Assembly (NCBI GenBank): GCA_009840545.1
Contig: VXNM01000010.1
Coordinates: 372,001-436,000, forward strand
Reading direction: 5' to 3'
Source: Gammaproteobacteria bacterium
GTDB taxonomy: Bacteria; Pseudomonadota; Gammaproteobacteria; Pseudomonadales; Azotimanducaceae
Length of the DNA: 64,000 nucleotides
Below, one piece after another: positions 7,736-16,228 of the stretch. The notes under the pieces were generated by a model. It did not search any database. It was not told where the DNA came from and saw nothing but the letters and a program-made list of their open reading frames with translations. The number at the start of each line of letters is the position of its first letter. Position 1 is the first letter of the stretch. A program made the position numbers and the translations under genes.

Positions 7736-9267
7736 AAAGATTAGGCTTCAAATGCATACTCGTTCTGCCTCTTTTCCTTTCGTTCCCAAGCACTATCGCG
7801 AGTGAAGGCACCCTGACCGATCCGATTGTCGTTGCCAGCAAAATATTTCCAGAGTCGTACTTTCTTGCGGAACTTATTTCTCAGATGTTGGAAGCCGAAG
7901 GCTACGTAGTCGCTAGGAAATTTGGCTTGGGAGGTACGAAGGTATGCAACGAAGCACTCAGAAGAGATGAAATCGATGTTTATCCCGAATACACCGGCAC
8001 AATCCAAGCAGTGATTCTGGAACTTGACTATCCACTCAGCCTTGAGGAAATTAACGCTAGATTCAAAGAATTTGATATCGAAGGTGTTCCAACGTTTGGA
8101 TTCAACAACACCTACGCAATGTCAGTTAGAAGATCAATGTCCGAAGAGCTCAATCTCACAAAGATTTCTCAACTTGTGAATCATCCTGAACTCAAGTATG
8201 GGGTCACCCATGAATTTCTGGAGCGAGAGGACGGTTGGCCAAAACTGGAAGAGGTCTATGGGCTCAAGTCTCGACCCGAGGGCATGCAGCACGAGCTTGC
8301 TTTGCGCGCCGTCGCCAACGGCGACATCGACGTCACGGATGGTTATGGAACAGATGCCAAAATCATCGAGTACGACCTTGTTGTCTTGGAAGATGACAAA
8401 AGTGTGTTTCCTATATATATGGCAATACCGCTCATTCGGAGTGATTTGTCCGCGCCAATCAAGAAAGCAATTGCCGGAGCGGCTGGAAAAATCGATGAAG
8501 CCCTCATGATTCAACTCAACGGCGAAATTGTGATCAAAGGAAGAACTTTTGCCAGCGTAGCGGATGAGTTTCTTGCGAGTATTGACATCGATCCAATTTC
8601 TGAAAACGTGGACACAAGACGCGGTGGGAAACTGACGGCAAATGTGGTGCGTCACCTTGAATTAACAGGCATTGCGCTCCTTGCAGCAGTGGTCATTGGC
8701 TTGCTAGTTTCTATTGCCGTCTATCGAGTGACTTGGTTGTCTCGATCAGTTGTCTACCTTTGTGGATTGATGCAAACAATTCCGTCGATAGCACTTCTGG
8801 CCCTCATGATTCCCTTACTCGGAATTGGAATGAAACCGGCTATTGTTGCCCTTTTCCTGTATTCCTTGCTCCCCATCGTGAGAAACACTGTCATATCTTT
8901 ATCCACGACCGACCCGCTGTTGGTTCGCATTGCTGAAGCCATGGGCATGTCGCAACTTGAGCGATTGCGATACGTGCTTGTACCACTGGCAATGCCCTCG
9001 ATCTTCGCTGGCATCCGCACTTCTGCGGTCATTTGTATCGGTACAGCCACTTTGGCTGCTTTCATCGGTGCCGGAGGGCTGGGAGATCCTATAGTTACGG
9101 GTCTTGCTCTTGACGACACAGGTCTAATACTTCAAGGGGCAATACCCGCTGCCATATTGGCGATTGCAACCGAGCTTGTGTTTGAAGGACTGGAGCGTCT
9201 TCTCGTCCCTGGACACTTGAAAGTATTTGGTACAACTAAGTCGAATCAGGCGGCTGAAGCTACTTAA
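7732..9267 (+). CDS. Osmoprotectant ABC transporter: fused substrate-binding protein and permease
   Basis: 511 residues in two parts. Residues 1-24 are a signal peptide. Residues 28 to about 290 match the OpuAC/OpuCC-type binding domain (SKIFPESYFLAELI; EIDVYPEYTGT; an NGDIDVTDGYGTD block). Residues 305-500 are a membrane permease of the OpuCB/ProW type with the EAA-like loop EAMGMSQLERLRYVLVPLA and the FIGAGGLGD ending. It would bind the solute in the periplasm and form the membrane channel as a dimer with the preceding ATPase. In the fused proteins of this class best known to me the permease comes first; here the binding domain is N-terminal. The substrate is inferred from family only. Confidence 0.87.
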   Translation: MKRLGFKCILVLPLFLSFPSTIASEGTLTDPIVVASKIFPESYFLAELISQMLEAEGYVVARKFGLGGTKVCNEALRRDEIDVYPEYTGTIQAVILELDYPLSLEEINARFKEFDIEGVPTFGFNNTYAMSVRRSMSEELNLTKISQLVNHPELKYGVTHEFLEREDGWPKLEEVYGLKSRPEGMQHELALRAVANGDIDVTDGYGTDAKIIEYDLVVLEDDKSVFPIYMAIPLIRSDLSAPIKKAIAGAAGKIDEALMIQLNGEIVIKGRTFASVADEFLASIDIDPISENVDTRRGGKLTANVVRHLELTGIALLAAVVIGLLVSIAVYRVTWLSRSVVYLCGLMQTIPSIALLALMIPLLGIGMKPAIVALFLYSLLPIVRNTVISLSTTDPLLVRIAEAMGMSQLERLRYVLVPLAMPSIFAGIRTSAVICIGTATLAAFIGAGGLGDPIVTGLALDDTGLILQGAIPAAILAIATELVFEGLERLLVPGHLKVFGTTKSNQAAEAT

Positions 9268-10028
9268 TGGTTCAAACGAAGCCGGTTCGCGATGCAGCCA
9301 CTCTTATGCTCGTCCGCGATTCGCCATGCGGGTTAGAAGTCTATATGCTGAAACGTCCAGGTCGAGGCGCATTTCCTGACCTGCACGTCTTTCCAGGAGG
9401 AAAAGTAGATCGATATGACGAAGGATTCGATGATCTGTGCGACTCTCTGAACGATGCTACGGCATCGAAAGTCCTCTCCGTCGCAAGAAACGGACTGCGC
9501 TATTGGATCGCTGCAATTCGCGAGTGCTTCGAAGAATGTGGTGTCTTACTTGCGAGACTTCAAGGTGGAAGTTGTCCGCTTGCAAAAGATTCCGACCTTG
9601 AGAAACTTATAGAATCGCGAGATTCAGTCGCAATAGATGAACTCAACTTCAAAGACTTTCTGGATTCAAACCAACTGATCGTTGAGACGTCACGAGTTCA
9701 TTACTTTAGCCATTGGATAACTCCAGAATTTGCACCGGCGCGTTTCAACGCACGTTTTTTCGTAACTGAAATGCCCCAAGATCAACAAGTGGTGGAGCAT
9801 GAGTCCGAGGTCGTGTCAGGAGAGTGGATTCGTCCGAAACAAGCCCTTCGGCAGTTCTCCAAGGGTGAATGGCAGATGATCGTTCCCACACTCACGAGCC
9901 TACGAATGCTTTGTGGCTATCAGAAGACTGAAAATCTTATCGCTTCCGTCCGTATCGGCTCGCACAAGATTCCCGTTACACCCTCCTTACATGCGCAAGG
10001 GATCCAGTACGATCCAAATCGGTGGTGA
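9267..10028 (+). CDS. NUDIX hydrolase, NUDT19/RP2-like
   Basis: 253 residues. The N-terminal RDAATLMLVRDS and the LKRPGRGAFPDLHVFPGGKVD segment are typical of the larger NUDIX group that includes NUDT19 and predicted acyl-CoA diphosphatases. The NUDIX helix is AAIRECFEECGVLLA, separated from GGK by an insertion of about 35 residues, as is usual for this subgroup. It would hydrolyse a nucleoside-diphosphate-linked substrate, possibly CoA esters. Its ATG overlaps the previous stop (TAATG), and its stop lies inside the next gene, so it belongs to the sbcB operon. The substrate is not shown. Confidence 0.75.
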   Translation: MVQTKPVRDAATLMLVRDSPCGLEVYMLKRPGRGAFPDLHVFPGGKVDRYDEGFDDLCDSLNDATASKVLSVARNGLRYWIAAIRECFEECGVLLARLQGGSCPLAKDSDLEKLIESRDSVAIDELNFKDFLDSNQLIVETSRVHYFSHWITPEFAPARFNARFFVTEMPQDQQVVEHESEVVSGEWIRPKQALRQFSKGEWQMIVPTLTSLRMLCGYQKTENLIASVRIGSHKIPVTPSLHAQGIQYDPNRW

Positions 10029-10678
10029 TTCGACTCGACAAAGTTGGAAAGAGCTTCAAGGACGGGAATACCGATCGCTGGATATTTCAAGATCTATCCT
10101 TCACGATAAACGACGGCGATGTCATCGCAATTTCTGGACCGAGCGGATGCGGAAAAACAACTCTGATGAACATGTTGGCTGGACTGTTGCCCATTGACTC
10201 CGGTTCAATCGAAATCCAGTTCGAAGACAGACCTTCATTTCAATTGAAACATCTGAATCGCTCAGAGCTGTTGGAGTATCGTAGATCCGACGTTGGCTAC
10301 GTCTATCAATTCTTCAATCTGGTTCCAACGTTGACCCTCAAGGAAAACGTGCTCCTGCCAATTGAGCTGACAGGTCGCAAACATCTGACAGATCAGGCTT
10401 TGTCTCGAATCGAGTCACTCGGTCTAGAGTCCAGAACCAACGCTTTTCCTGAAGAGATGTCTGGTGGGGAGCAACAGCGAGCGGCAATTGCTCGTGCCCT
10501 CGCACATGGTCCAAGAGTCCTGTACGCCGACGAACCCACAGGCAATCTCGATGCGAAGAACTCGTCGCTTGTCGTGGACATGTTGTGGCAAGAAGTCGCA
10601 TCGGCCGAAACCACACTGGTCATAGCCTCTCACAGTGAAGCCATCCAAGAGCGCGCCAAAAAACTAATCCACCTATAG
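10022..10678 (+). CDS. ABC transporter ATPase, LolD/MacB/AttE-like
   Basis: 218 residues with a GTG start overlapping the NUDIX stop. Walker A is GPSGCGKTT, the Q-loop region is VGYVYQFFNLVPTLTLKENV, the signature MSGGEQQR, and Walker B VLYADEPTGNLD, all hallmarks of the LolD/MacB type that drives FtsX-fold permeases. The partner permease and an AttH-like lipoprotein occur on the same strand from 12063, so this is the ATPase of an AttEFGH-like export system. The opposite-strand DUF4143 gene now separates it from its permease. A role in moving lipids, peptides or outer-membrane components is family-based inference. Confidence 0.85.
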   Translation: MVIRLDKVGKSFKDGNTDRWIFQDLSFTINDGDVIAISGPSGCGKTTLMNMLAGLLPIDSGSIEIQFEDRPSFQLKHLNRSELLEYRRSDVGYVYQFFNLVPTLTLKENVLLPIELTGRKHLTDQALSRIESLGLESRTNAFPEEMSGGEQQRAAIARALAHGPRVLYADEPTGNLDAKNSSLVVDMLWQEVASAETTLVIASHSEAIQERAKKLIHL

Positions 10679-10774
10679 AACATTCCGCCTCTTTGATTGG
10701 AAAAGGCGTGGCTTTCGCTACAGCCCGAATTGCATGAAATTCGATTTGGCTATTTAGCTGAACACAAGAACTGT

Positions 10775-11932
10775 TTAGCTGTACGCGCCTTCCCACAGGT
10801 TTTCAAGAAACACGTCGAAAGGCAGAATATCGATCCCTTCCCTGTGCAACGATCGGGACTCCAGACAGACACAAATGTGGTTCTTGAATGAGTGTTCATC
10901 CATGAGTGCTCTAAGCGATCGAAGATCTCGATTTCCTACATGAGACTTAGCCTTGACTTCAATTGCAGTGTGATCGCCGATAAGGAAATCCACTTCGTAA
11001 CCTGATTGTGACTTCCAATATTGCAGCTTCTCGTCTCGATCACTGTAATCGATCCAACTTCGCAGCTCGTGCAAAAGCCAAGTCTCGAAGGAGAAACCTT
11101 CTCTCTGCATAAGCCTGTGTGAACCCTGTTTTTGTATTGCCGTTGCCACTCCGATGTCGAAAAAATAATATTTGGACTTCACCGTAGGCTTGCGTCTACT
11201 GACCTGGCGCAACGCGGGCAGCTCAAACAAGATCAACGTGTCCCGAAGAATCTCGAAGTACCCATGAACTGTCGTTCGGGGCACTTGAGCATCGCTGGCA
11301 AGATTGGCGAAGTTGACTATGGTCGCATTGCAGTGGGCAGCAAGGTCCAGGAACCTCGCAAATGCAGGGAGGTTTCGGACGGATCCCTCTGCAGCGATTT
11401 CCTCTTGTAGATATGTTCCTACATAGTTGCGCAAAGTCTGTCGCGGTTCTTCTGACATGTAAACAAAGGGCAACGTTCCATACCGCAACGCTCTTCCAAG
11501 ATTGAAGTCGTCGCCAAGCTCGCGAGCAAGGAGAGGATGAAAATGAATGGTTTCCGCACGGCCTCCCAATAGATTAACTCCTCCCCGACGCAATTTTCGA
11601 GCACTGGAACCAGTGAGCAGGAAGCGAACCTTCCTTGTTTCGATCAAGCGGTGAACCTCATCGAGCAGTTGCGGAGCTTTCTGAATCTCGTCGATCACAA
11701 CAATTTCTGTATCTTGCAAAATGGCATTTTCGAGTGACTTGGGATTTGCGATAAGAGGAAAGAAATCATCACTACTTAGGAGATCGAATATCACGGCATC
11801 TCTAAGAGTTTCGCGTATTAGCGTAGATTTTCCAGTCATCCGGGGTCCGAAGAGAAAACAGGAATGCAACGCTAGTTTTGCGGACAGATCCAACGTCCGA
11901 GGAATAATGCGATTAGTCAACTGATTCGTCAT
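10775..11932 (-). CDS. AAA_14/DUF4143 family ATPase
   Basis: 385 residues. The N-terminal AAA domain has Walker A GPRMTGKST (29-37), Walker B IVVIDEIQ (about 77-84) and a sensor LLTGSSARKLRR. A winged-helix-like segment follows, and the DUF4143 C-terminal domain ends in a PD-(D/E)XK-like pattern, YEVDFLIG...AIEVKAK. Proteins of this class are very common, patchily distributed and of unknown function; many are suspected to be selfish or defence-linked. It is oriented against its neighbours and sits between the ATPase and permease genes of one ABC system, which indicates insertion into a pre-existing operon. A perfect inverted repeat lies just upstream of its start. Confidence 0.85.
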   Translation of the reverse strand: MTNQLTNRIIPRTLDLSAKLALHSCFLFGPRMTGKSTLIRETLRDAVIFDLLSSDDFFPLIANPKSLENAILQDTEIVVIDEIQKAPQLLDEVHRLIETRKVRFLLTGSSARKLRRGGVNLLGGRAETIHFHPLLARELGDDFNLGRALRYGTLPFVYMSEEPRQTLRNYVGTYLQEEIAAEGSVRNLPAFARFLDLAAHCNATIVNFANLASDAQVPRTTVHGYFEILRDTLILFELPALRQVSRRKPTVKSKYYFFDIGVATAIQKQGSHRLMQREGFSFETWLLHELRSWIDYSDRDEKLQYWKSQSGYEVDFLIGDHTAIEVKAKSHVGNRDLRSLRALMDEHSFKNHICVCLESRSLHREGIDILPFDVFLENLWEGAYS

Positions 11933-11942
11933 ATATTACAGA

Positions 11943-11967
11943 AAAGTGACGATTGTACCGTCACTTT
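11943..11967. promoter_or_regulatory. Inverted repeat upstream of the DUF4143 gene, candidate operator
   Basis: AAAGTGACG (11943-11951) and CGTCACTTT (11959-11967) are a perfect 9-bp inverted repeat with a 7-base spacer, starting 10 bases upstream of the DUF4143 start codon. Position and symmetry fit an autoregulatory binding site. No T-run follows, so it is unlikely to be a terminator. Confidence 0.45.
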
Positions 11968-12062
11968 GATAGTTTCCTTCATCTGGAAGGTGCATCGAAA
12001 TCCGAAAGTAGTTAGAACTTGCCGTTAAAATTGCAATAAATCAGATATTTACGTGTTTCAGA

Positions 12063-14375
12063 TTGAAACTCCTTTTGCTTAGCCAGTTGCGTGACCTTCG
12101 CCGCCACTGGATAGTTTCCATTTGTGTGGTCGCGGGAATGGCACTTGCGGTTATTGGAGTTGTAGTTGTCCACGTTGTGAGTGTCCAAGCCGTGCGTACC
12201 ATCGGAGAGTCCGGACTTCGCAATAGCTACCAGTTCGTAGTTCCGGTTCCGGACTCAAACGAGCAGAACTACTTCGAAATACGCAAGTTGTGGCGTAACG
12301 GCGGGATACCCGGTATTGACGGTTTGATTCCCGTGGTTGAAGGATCGGTGACCGCTAATGGCCGACTCGTACGAGTACTTGGATTTGATCTCCTTGCCGA
12401 TTTGAAGGTCAATCGAGAGGCCGATTTTGCCCTCGTGGATCCGCAACTTCTATCTGCCAATGCGCTAGTCGCTATGGGTGAAAACTTCGAGGTAGGACAA
12501 GCAATTGAAGGAGCTAGGGTCGTCGCGCATACTGCATCAGCCTCGGACATTCTCATAGCTGACTTGCCGACTGCTCAACGGCTTTTGGGGCGCCCAAATC
12601 AAATCGATTCAATTTGGCTGCGCCGGGCGTCCATCACCCACATTGCGTTTCTAGAGGAAATTTTGCCTGGTTTACTAACGGGACTAGGCTATAGATCACC
12701 AAAACTAGAGGTCGACGGGTTCGACATCCAAGACATGTCAAATTGGAACCCAACACACTCCTTTGCGGGATCCATCGCCTTCAACCTCAGTCTCTTAGGT
12801 GCGCTAACGGTCCTTGTTGCATCCCTTATAGCGTACGAAGCTTCTTTGTCTAACGTAAGACGCCGTGCGTTGGAAACTAGTCGACTACTGAGTTTGGGGG
12901 CATCTTCTGGACAAATCAAGCTTGTTTTTCTATTGGAGGCACTGCTGCTCGCGTTGGCTGGTTCACTGCTAGGTACAGTTGCGGCCTTCCTCTCCCTTCG
13001 AGGATTGAATTTCTTCGATGCAAGTACTGACTTGAGAGTATTTCTGGTTGGTGTATCAAAAGCGGTTGGGGTGGGAGTGCTCGCCTTTCTGGGGGCAGCC
13101 TATATTGCAAACTCTCATTCTCAAGAGCGACCTTACATAGTGTTGCGTTGGCTTCTCATAGCTTTGTCGCTGGGCGTTCTTGTTTATGGGTTAGCCCCGG
13201 GATCTGGCCTTGTCGGTGCTTTTCTTGTCGTTGTTGCGTTCTGCTTGTTCCAGGTACTTGTAGTGGTTCCTTTACTTGTGGCATTTTTTCGACGTTTTGA
13301 GCCGCAAGCATCTTTCAAGAAGCTTGTACGATCCTTGTTTCTGCGGCTCGCAGCCAGGCAGTTTAGATTGTTCCAAGTCCCTTTAAATGCCTTTTCAATA
13401 GCCATTGGTACTGCTATCGGAATTGGTCTCATGGTGTCGTCGTTTCGCACCAACTTCGAAGATTTGCTAGACCAACTCATCCGACCTGGACTGCACCTTG
13501 AGAACGCGGGCGAAGTCGATATAGCGGAAGTCGCTGGTTGGAGGGGTGTGGTGGATGTTCGACCGTACTATAGAGGCATTGGGCAACTTGCCGCCGGACC
13601 TGTTTCAATCAGAGCAGCCCGTTTGGACTCTTGGGAAGCGACTCGCTACGGCTATGACCAGCCCGTGTCTCAGGGAGCGCTAGTCAATCAGCAATTGGCA
13701 ACTCGGCATGGCCTTTCGATTGGTTCCGTAATGGAGATGCAACTACCTGGCGGAATTCAGCAAACTTTTCCGATTCTCCACGTGTTCAATTCATACGGCC
13801 GAAACGATTCCGTTGCAATTATCGACGCAGCTGAGATAGATCCCAAGGATTGGGTGCGTGACCGAATCACACTTCGGGTTACAGACGAGAATAAGACATC
13901 AATAACAAAAAAATTGAATGATTTGTATCCGGACGTGCAGGTTTCAGACAATGCGGAAATCCGATCCGCCGCACTCCGCATCTTTGATCGTACATTTGTA
14001 CTAACGAACGCCATTGCAGTTGTTGCGGTGATTGTCGCGGTTGTTGGAATCCTTAGTTCCTCCATAGCGTTGCACGAACGGCAAAAGCATGACTATCGAC
14101 TTCTTCGGACGATAGGTTTCTCCGAACGGGACTTGACCTTTTCTACAGTATTTCAATCTGGCGTTTTCGCAATTGTCTCCTGCGCCGGTTCAGTACCTTT
14201 GGGCATTGCAATCGCATGGGCGCTTTGCAATCTGGTAAATCCCCGTGCCTTTCAATGGACAATCGACCTTCAGTTGCATGCCTCACCATTGATCGTCCCA
14301 ATCGCATTATCGTTGCTTGCAGCGATGCTGGCCTGCGTCATTCCTTACGTTATTCGACGATATAGCGCGAACTAG
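12063..14375 (+). CDS. FtsX-fold ABC permease, AttF/AttG-like fusion
   Basis: 770 residues from a TTG start. An N-terminal membrane helix (about 17-40) is followed by a periplasmic MacB-PCD-like domain, a first FtsX four-helix unit around 235-400, a second soluble domain, and a final three-helix FtsX unit at about 640-765. Two FtsX units in one chain equal the AttF plus AttG subunits of AttEFGH systems, or a LolC/E-like pair. It should work with the ATPase at 10022-10678 and the lipoprotein that overlaps its stop codon. No ATG and no clear ribosome site precede residue 1, so the original start may have been lost when the DUF4143 gene was inserted. Confidence 0.8.
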   Translation: MKLLLLSQLRDLRRHWIVSICVVAGMALAVIGVVVVHVVSVQAVRTIGESGLRNSYQFVVPVPDSNEQNYFEIRKLWRNGGIPGIDGLIPVVEGSVTANGRLVRVLGFDLLADLKVNREADFALVDPQLLSANALVAMGENFEVGQAIEGARVVAHTASASDILIADLPTAQRLLGRPNQIDSIWLRRASITHIAFLEEILPGLLTGLGYRSPKLEVDGFDIQDMSNWNPTHSFAGSIAFNLSLLGALTVLVASLIAYEASLSNVRRRALETSRLLSLGASSGQIKLVFLLEALLLALAGSLLGTVAAFLSLRGLNFFDASTDLRVFLVGVSKAVGVGVLAFLGAAYIANSHSQERPYIVLRWLLIALSLGVLVYGLAPGSGLVGAFLVVVAFCLFQVLVVVPLLVAFFRRFEPQASFKKLVRSLFLRLAARQFRLFQVPLNAFSIAIGTAIGIGLMVSSFRTNFEDLLDQLIRPGLHLENAGEVDIAEVAGWRGVVDVRPYYRGIGQLAAGPVSIRAARLDSWEATRYGYDQPVSQGALVNQQLATRHGLSIGSVMEMQLPGGIQQTFPILHVFNSYGRNDSVAIIDAAEIDPKDWVRDRITLRVTDENKTSITKKLNDLYPDVQVSDNAEIRSAALRIFDRTFVLTNAIAVVAVIVAVVGILSSSIALHERQKHDYRLLRTIGFSERDLTFSTVFQSGVFAIVSCAGSVPLGIAIAWALCNLVNPRAFQWTIDLQLHASPLIVPIALSLLAAMLACVIPYVIRRYSAN

Positions 14376-15478
14376 TGACGACCACAACTCTTCGCAATTC
14401 TCTTGGATTGGCTCTTTATTTATTAGTCGTTCTTGGCTTTATGGGTTGCAACTCATCCGATATCCCAACCGATTCCGGAATTGCCGAATGGCTCGGAGAG
14501 ACCGTTGATTCCTCTCAATTCGCCCCCGTCGATGGATCGCACGAACTAACCTTTCCAACAGACCACGGTTCCCATGACGACTTCATGACAGAGTGGTGGT
14601 ACATCACGTCTGTGCTCAAAACCGATGCAGGCCGAGAGTTCGGCGTCCAGTTCACAATTTTTAGGCGAGCACTTGCTCCCGACTCCCGGTCAGAAAACCT
14701 ATGGGACAGCGGGCAAGTCTACATGGCACATGTCGCTCTATCCGACGTTGCTCGCAGAAAGCACTATGACGAAGAACGCATCAGTCGAGAACACCCTGAA
14801 CTGGCTGGCGTGTCAACGAACCCTTTCCGGGCGTTCGTAGAAAACTGGTCCGTTTCATCGATCTCCGGCGACTTCTCCCCACTGTCTCTACGTTTTCAAG
14901 CGGATTCGTTTGCAGTAGATTTGAGAATGAGCCAAACGAAGTCTATCGTGTTGCAGGGCGAGAACGGCTACTCAGTCAAGAGCCCAGAGCACGCTTCGTA
15001 TTACTACTCGATTCCAAGAATGTCGACCGAGGGAAGCTTGACCATAGGAAAGCGTTCGTACGAAGTAGTCGGACTCTCGTGGATGGATCGCGAATGGAGC
15101 AGCGGTCTCTTGGGACGACAATATGAAGGTTGGTACTGGTTTGCGCTCTCGTTTGAAGATGGGCGCGACTTGATATTTTTCTCGCTGCGGGATCGGGAAA
15201 CTGGCATGGATTCCAATCGAATGGCGAGTTGGATTGAGGTGGATAGTACGACCACTCCCATTGCAAGAGATTCCTGGTCCGTAAAACCCACTCGTTATTG
15301 GAAACAATGGCCTGTCGAGTGGGAATTGTCTGTTAAGGACAGTCGATTTGTCGTTTCAGCGAAATTTGAAAATCAGGAAATGAACACTCGCATTTCATAT
15401 TGGGAAGGAATTGTTGACATCAGGAAAGGTACCTCGGTCATCGGTTCCGGTTACATGGAACTCACAGGATACCAGTAG
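14375..15478 (+). CDS. AttH-like lipocalin-fold lipoprotein (carotenoid 1,2-hydratase-like)
   Basis: 367 residues from a GTG overlapping the permease stop. The first 25 residues are a hydrophobic signal ending in GFMGC, a plausible though imperfect lipobox, so it is probably a lipoprotein. The body shows the AttH/CrtC-like signatures: TEWWYITS near residue 72, FGVQFTIFRRAL, WMDREWSSG, and GWYWFALSFEDGRDLIFFSLR. In AttEFGH operons this protein accompanies the ATPase and FtsX permeases, in the same gene order as here. Hydratase activity is only a family analogy. A role in handling a lipid or hydrophobic export substrate is inferred from context. Confidence 0.82.
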   Translation: MTTTTLRNSLGLALYLLVVLGFMGCNSSDIPTDSGIAEWLGETVDSSQFAPVDGSHELTFPTDHGSHDDFMTEWWYITSVLKTDAGREFGVQFTIFRRALAPDSRSENLWDSGQVYMAHVALSDVARRKHYDEERISREHPELAGVSTNPFRAFVENWSVSSISGDFSPLSLRFQADSFAVDLRMSQTKSIVLQGENGYSVKSPEHASYYYSIPRMSTEGSLTIGKRSYEVVGLSWMDREWSSGLLGRQYEGWYWFALSFEDGRDLIFFSLRDRETGMDSNRMASWIEVDSTTTPIARDSWSVKPTRYWKQWPVEWELSVKDSRFVVSAKFENQEMNTRISYWEGIVDIRKGTSVIGSGYMELTGYQ

Positions 15479-15530
15479 TATCGGTCTCCGATTTTTCCCA
15501 AAATTGCCACCCCAGCCACCAGTGAATCCT

Positions 15531-16109
15531 ATGAGCGACAAGAATTTGAGCTGGACGAAAATTTCCAGCGAGAAAGGCGACGATCTGGCAATACTGCAAG
15601 TCAGACACGATTGGCTCCGCCATCCCAGGTCGGGAAAGGTTCTGAAGCGGCTTGTGTTGGAATCCGTGGATTGGGTGAACATCGTGGCAGTCACACCCGA
15701 CGAAAAATCTGTAATGGTGCGTCAGTATCGATTTGGAATTGAGTCTTGCACTCTAGAAACCGCGGGTGGCATGGTCGATCATGGGGAAACTCCTCTAAAC
15801 GCCGCGAAACGAGAACTAAGAGAAGAAACCGGCTACGGAAATGGCGACTGGTCGTACCTAGGTGCTGTGGAACCCAATCCGGCATTTCATCCGAACTTAT
15901 GCCATCACTTTCTCGCTCGAAACGTTCAGCGTTTAGGAGATCCTATTCCAGGAGAGGGTGAAGAAATCCGAGTGGAACTTCATACTCCAGACGAATTGAA
16001 ACAGGAAATTCTCAAAGGATCGCTAAGACACTCACTAGCACTTTCGGCGCTGTCGCGGGTATTCCAACTGTGGGAACTTCCGTTCGTTCATCACAAGGGT
16101 CCCAGCTAG
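15531..16109 (+). CDS. NUDIX hydrolase (ADP-ribose/NudF-E type)
   Basis: 192 residues from the ATG at 15531, chosen because the upstream in-frame extension overlaps the AttH-like gene and lacks family similarity. The NUDIX box fits the consensus exactly: G-MVDHG-E-TPLNAAK-RELREETGYG. Before it, VAVTPDEKSVMVRQYRFGIE and TLETAGG are typical of ADP-sugar pyrophosphatases. It would hydrolyse a nucleoside diphosphate linked to a sugar or similar group. It lies 52 bases downstream of the AttH-like gene and may be transcribed with it. The substrate is unproven. Confidence 0.82.
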   Translation: MSDKNLSWTKISSEKGDDLAILQVRHDWLRHPRSGKVLKRLVLESVDWVNIVAVTPDEKSVMVRQYRFGIESCTLETAGGMVDHGETPLNAAKRELREETGYGNGDWSYLGAVEPNPAFHPNLCHHFLARNVQRLGDPIPGEGEEIRVELHTPDELKQEILKGSLRHSLALSALSRVFQLWELPFVHHKGPS

Positions 16110-16228
16110 AACTTCCACATTGAAGCCACAAGAAATCTCGAGAACTCGTCCGAATTTCCTCGCAATCCGTCAAATCTCTATAAACTTGTCGTTTCGACTC
16201 GACGGCTTCGCTTCCAAAAGCCAAAACC

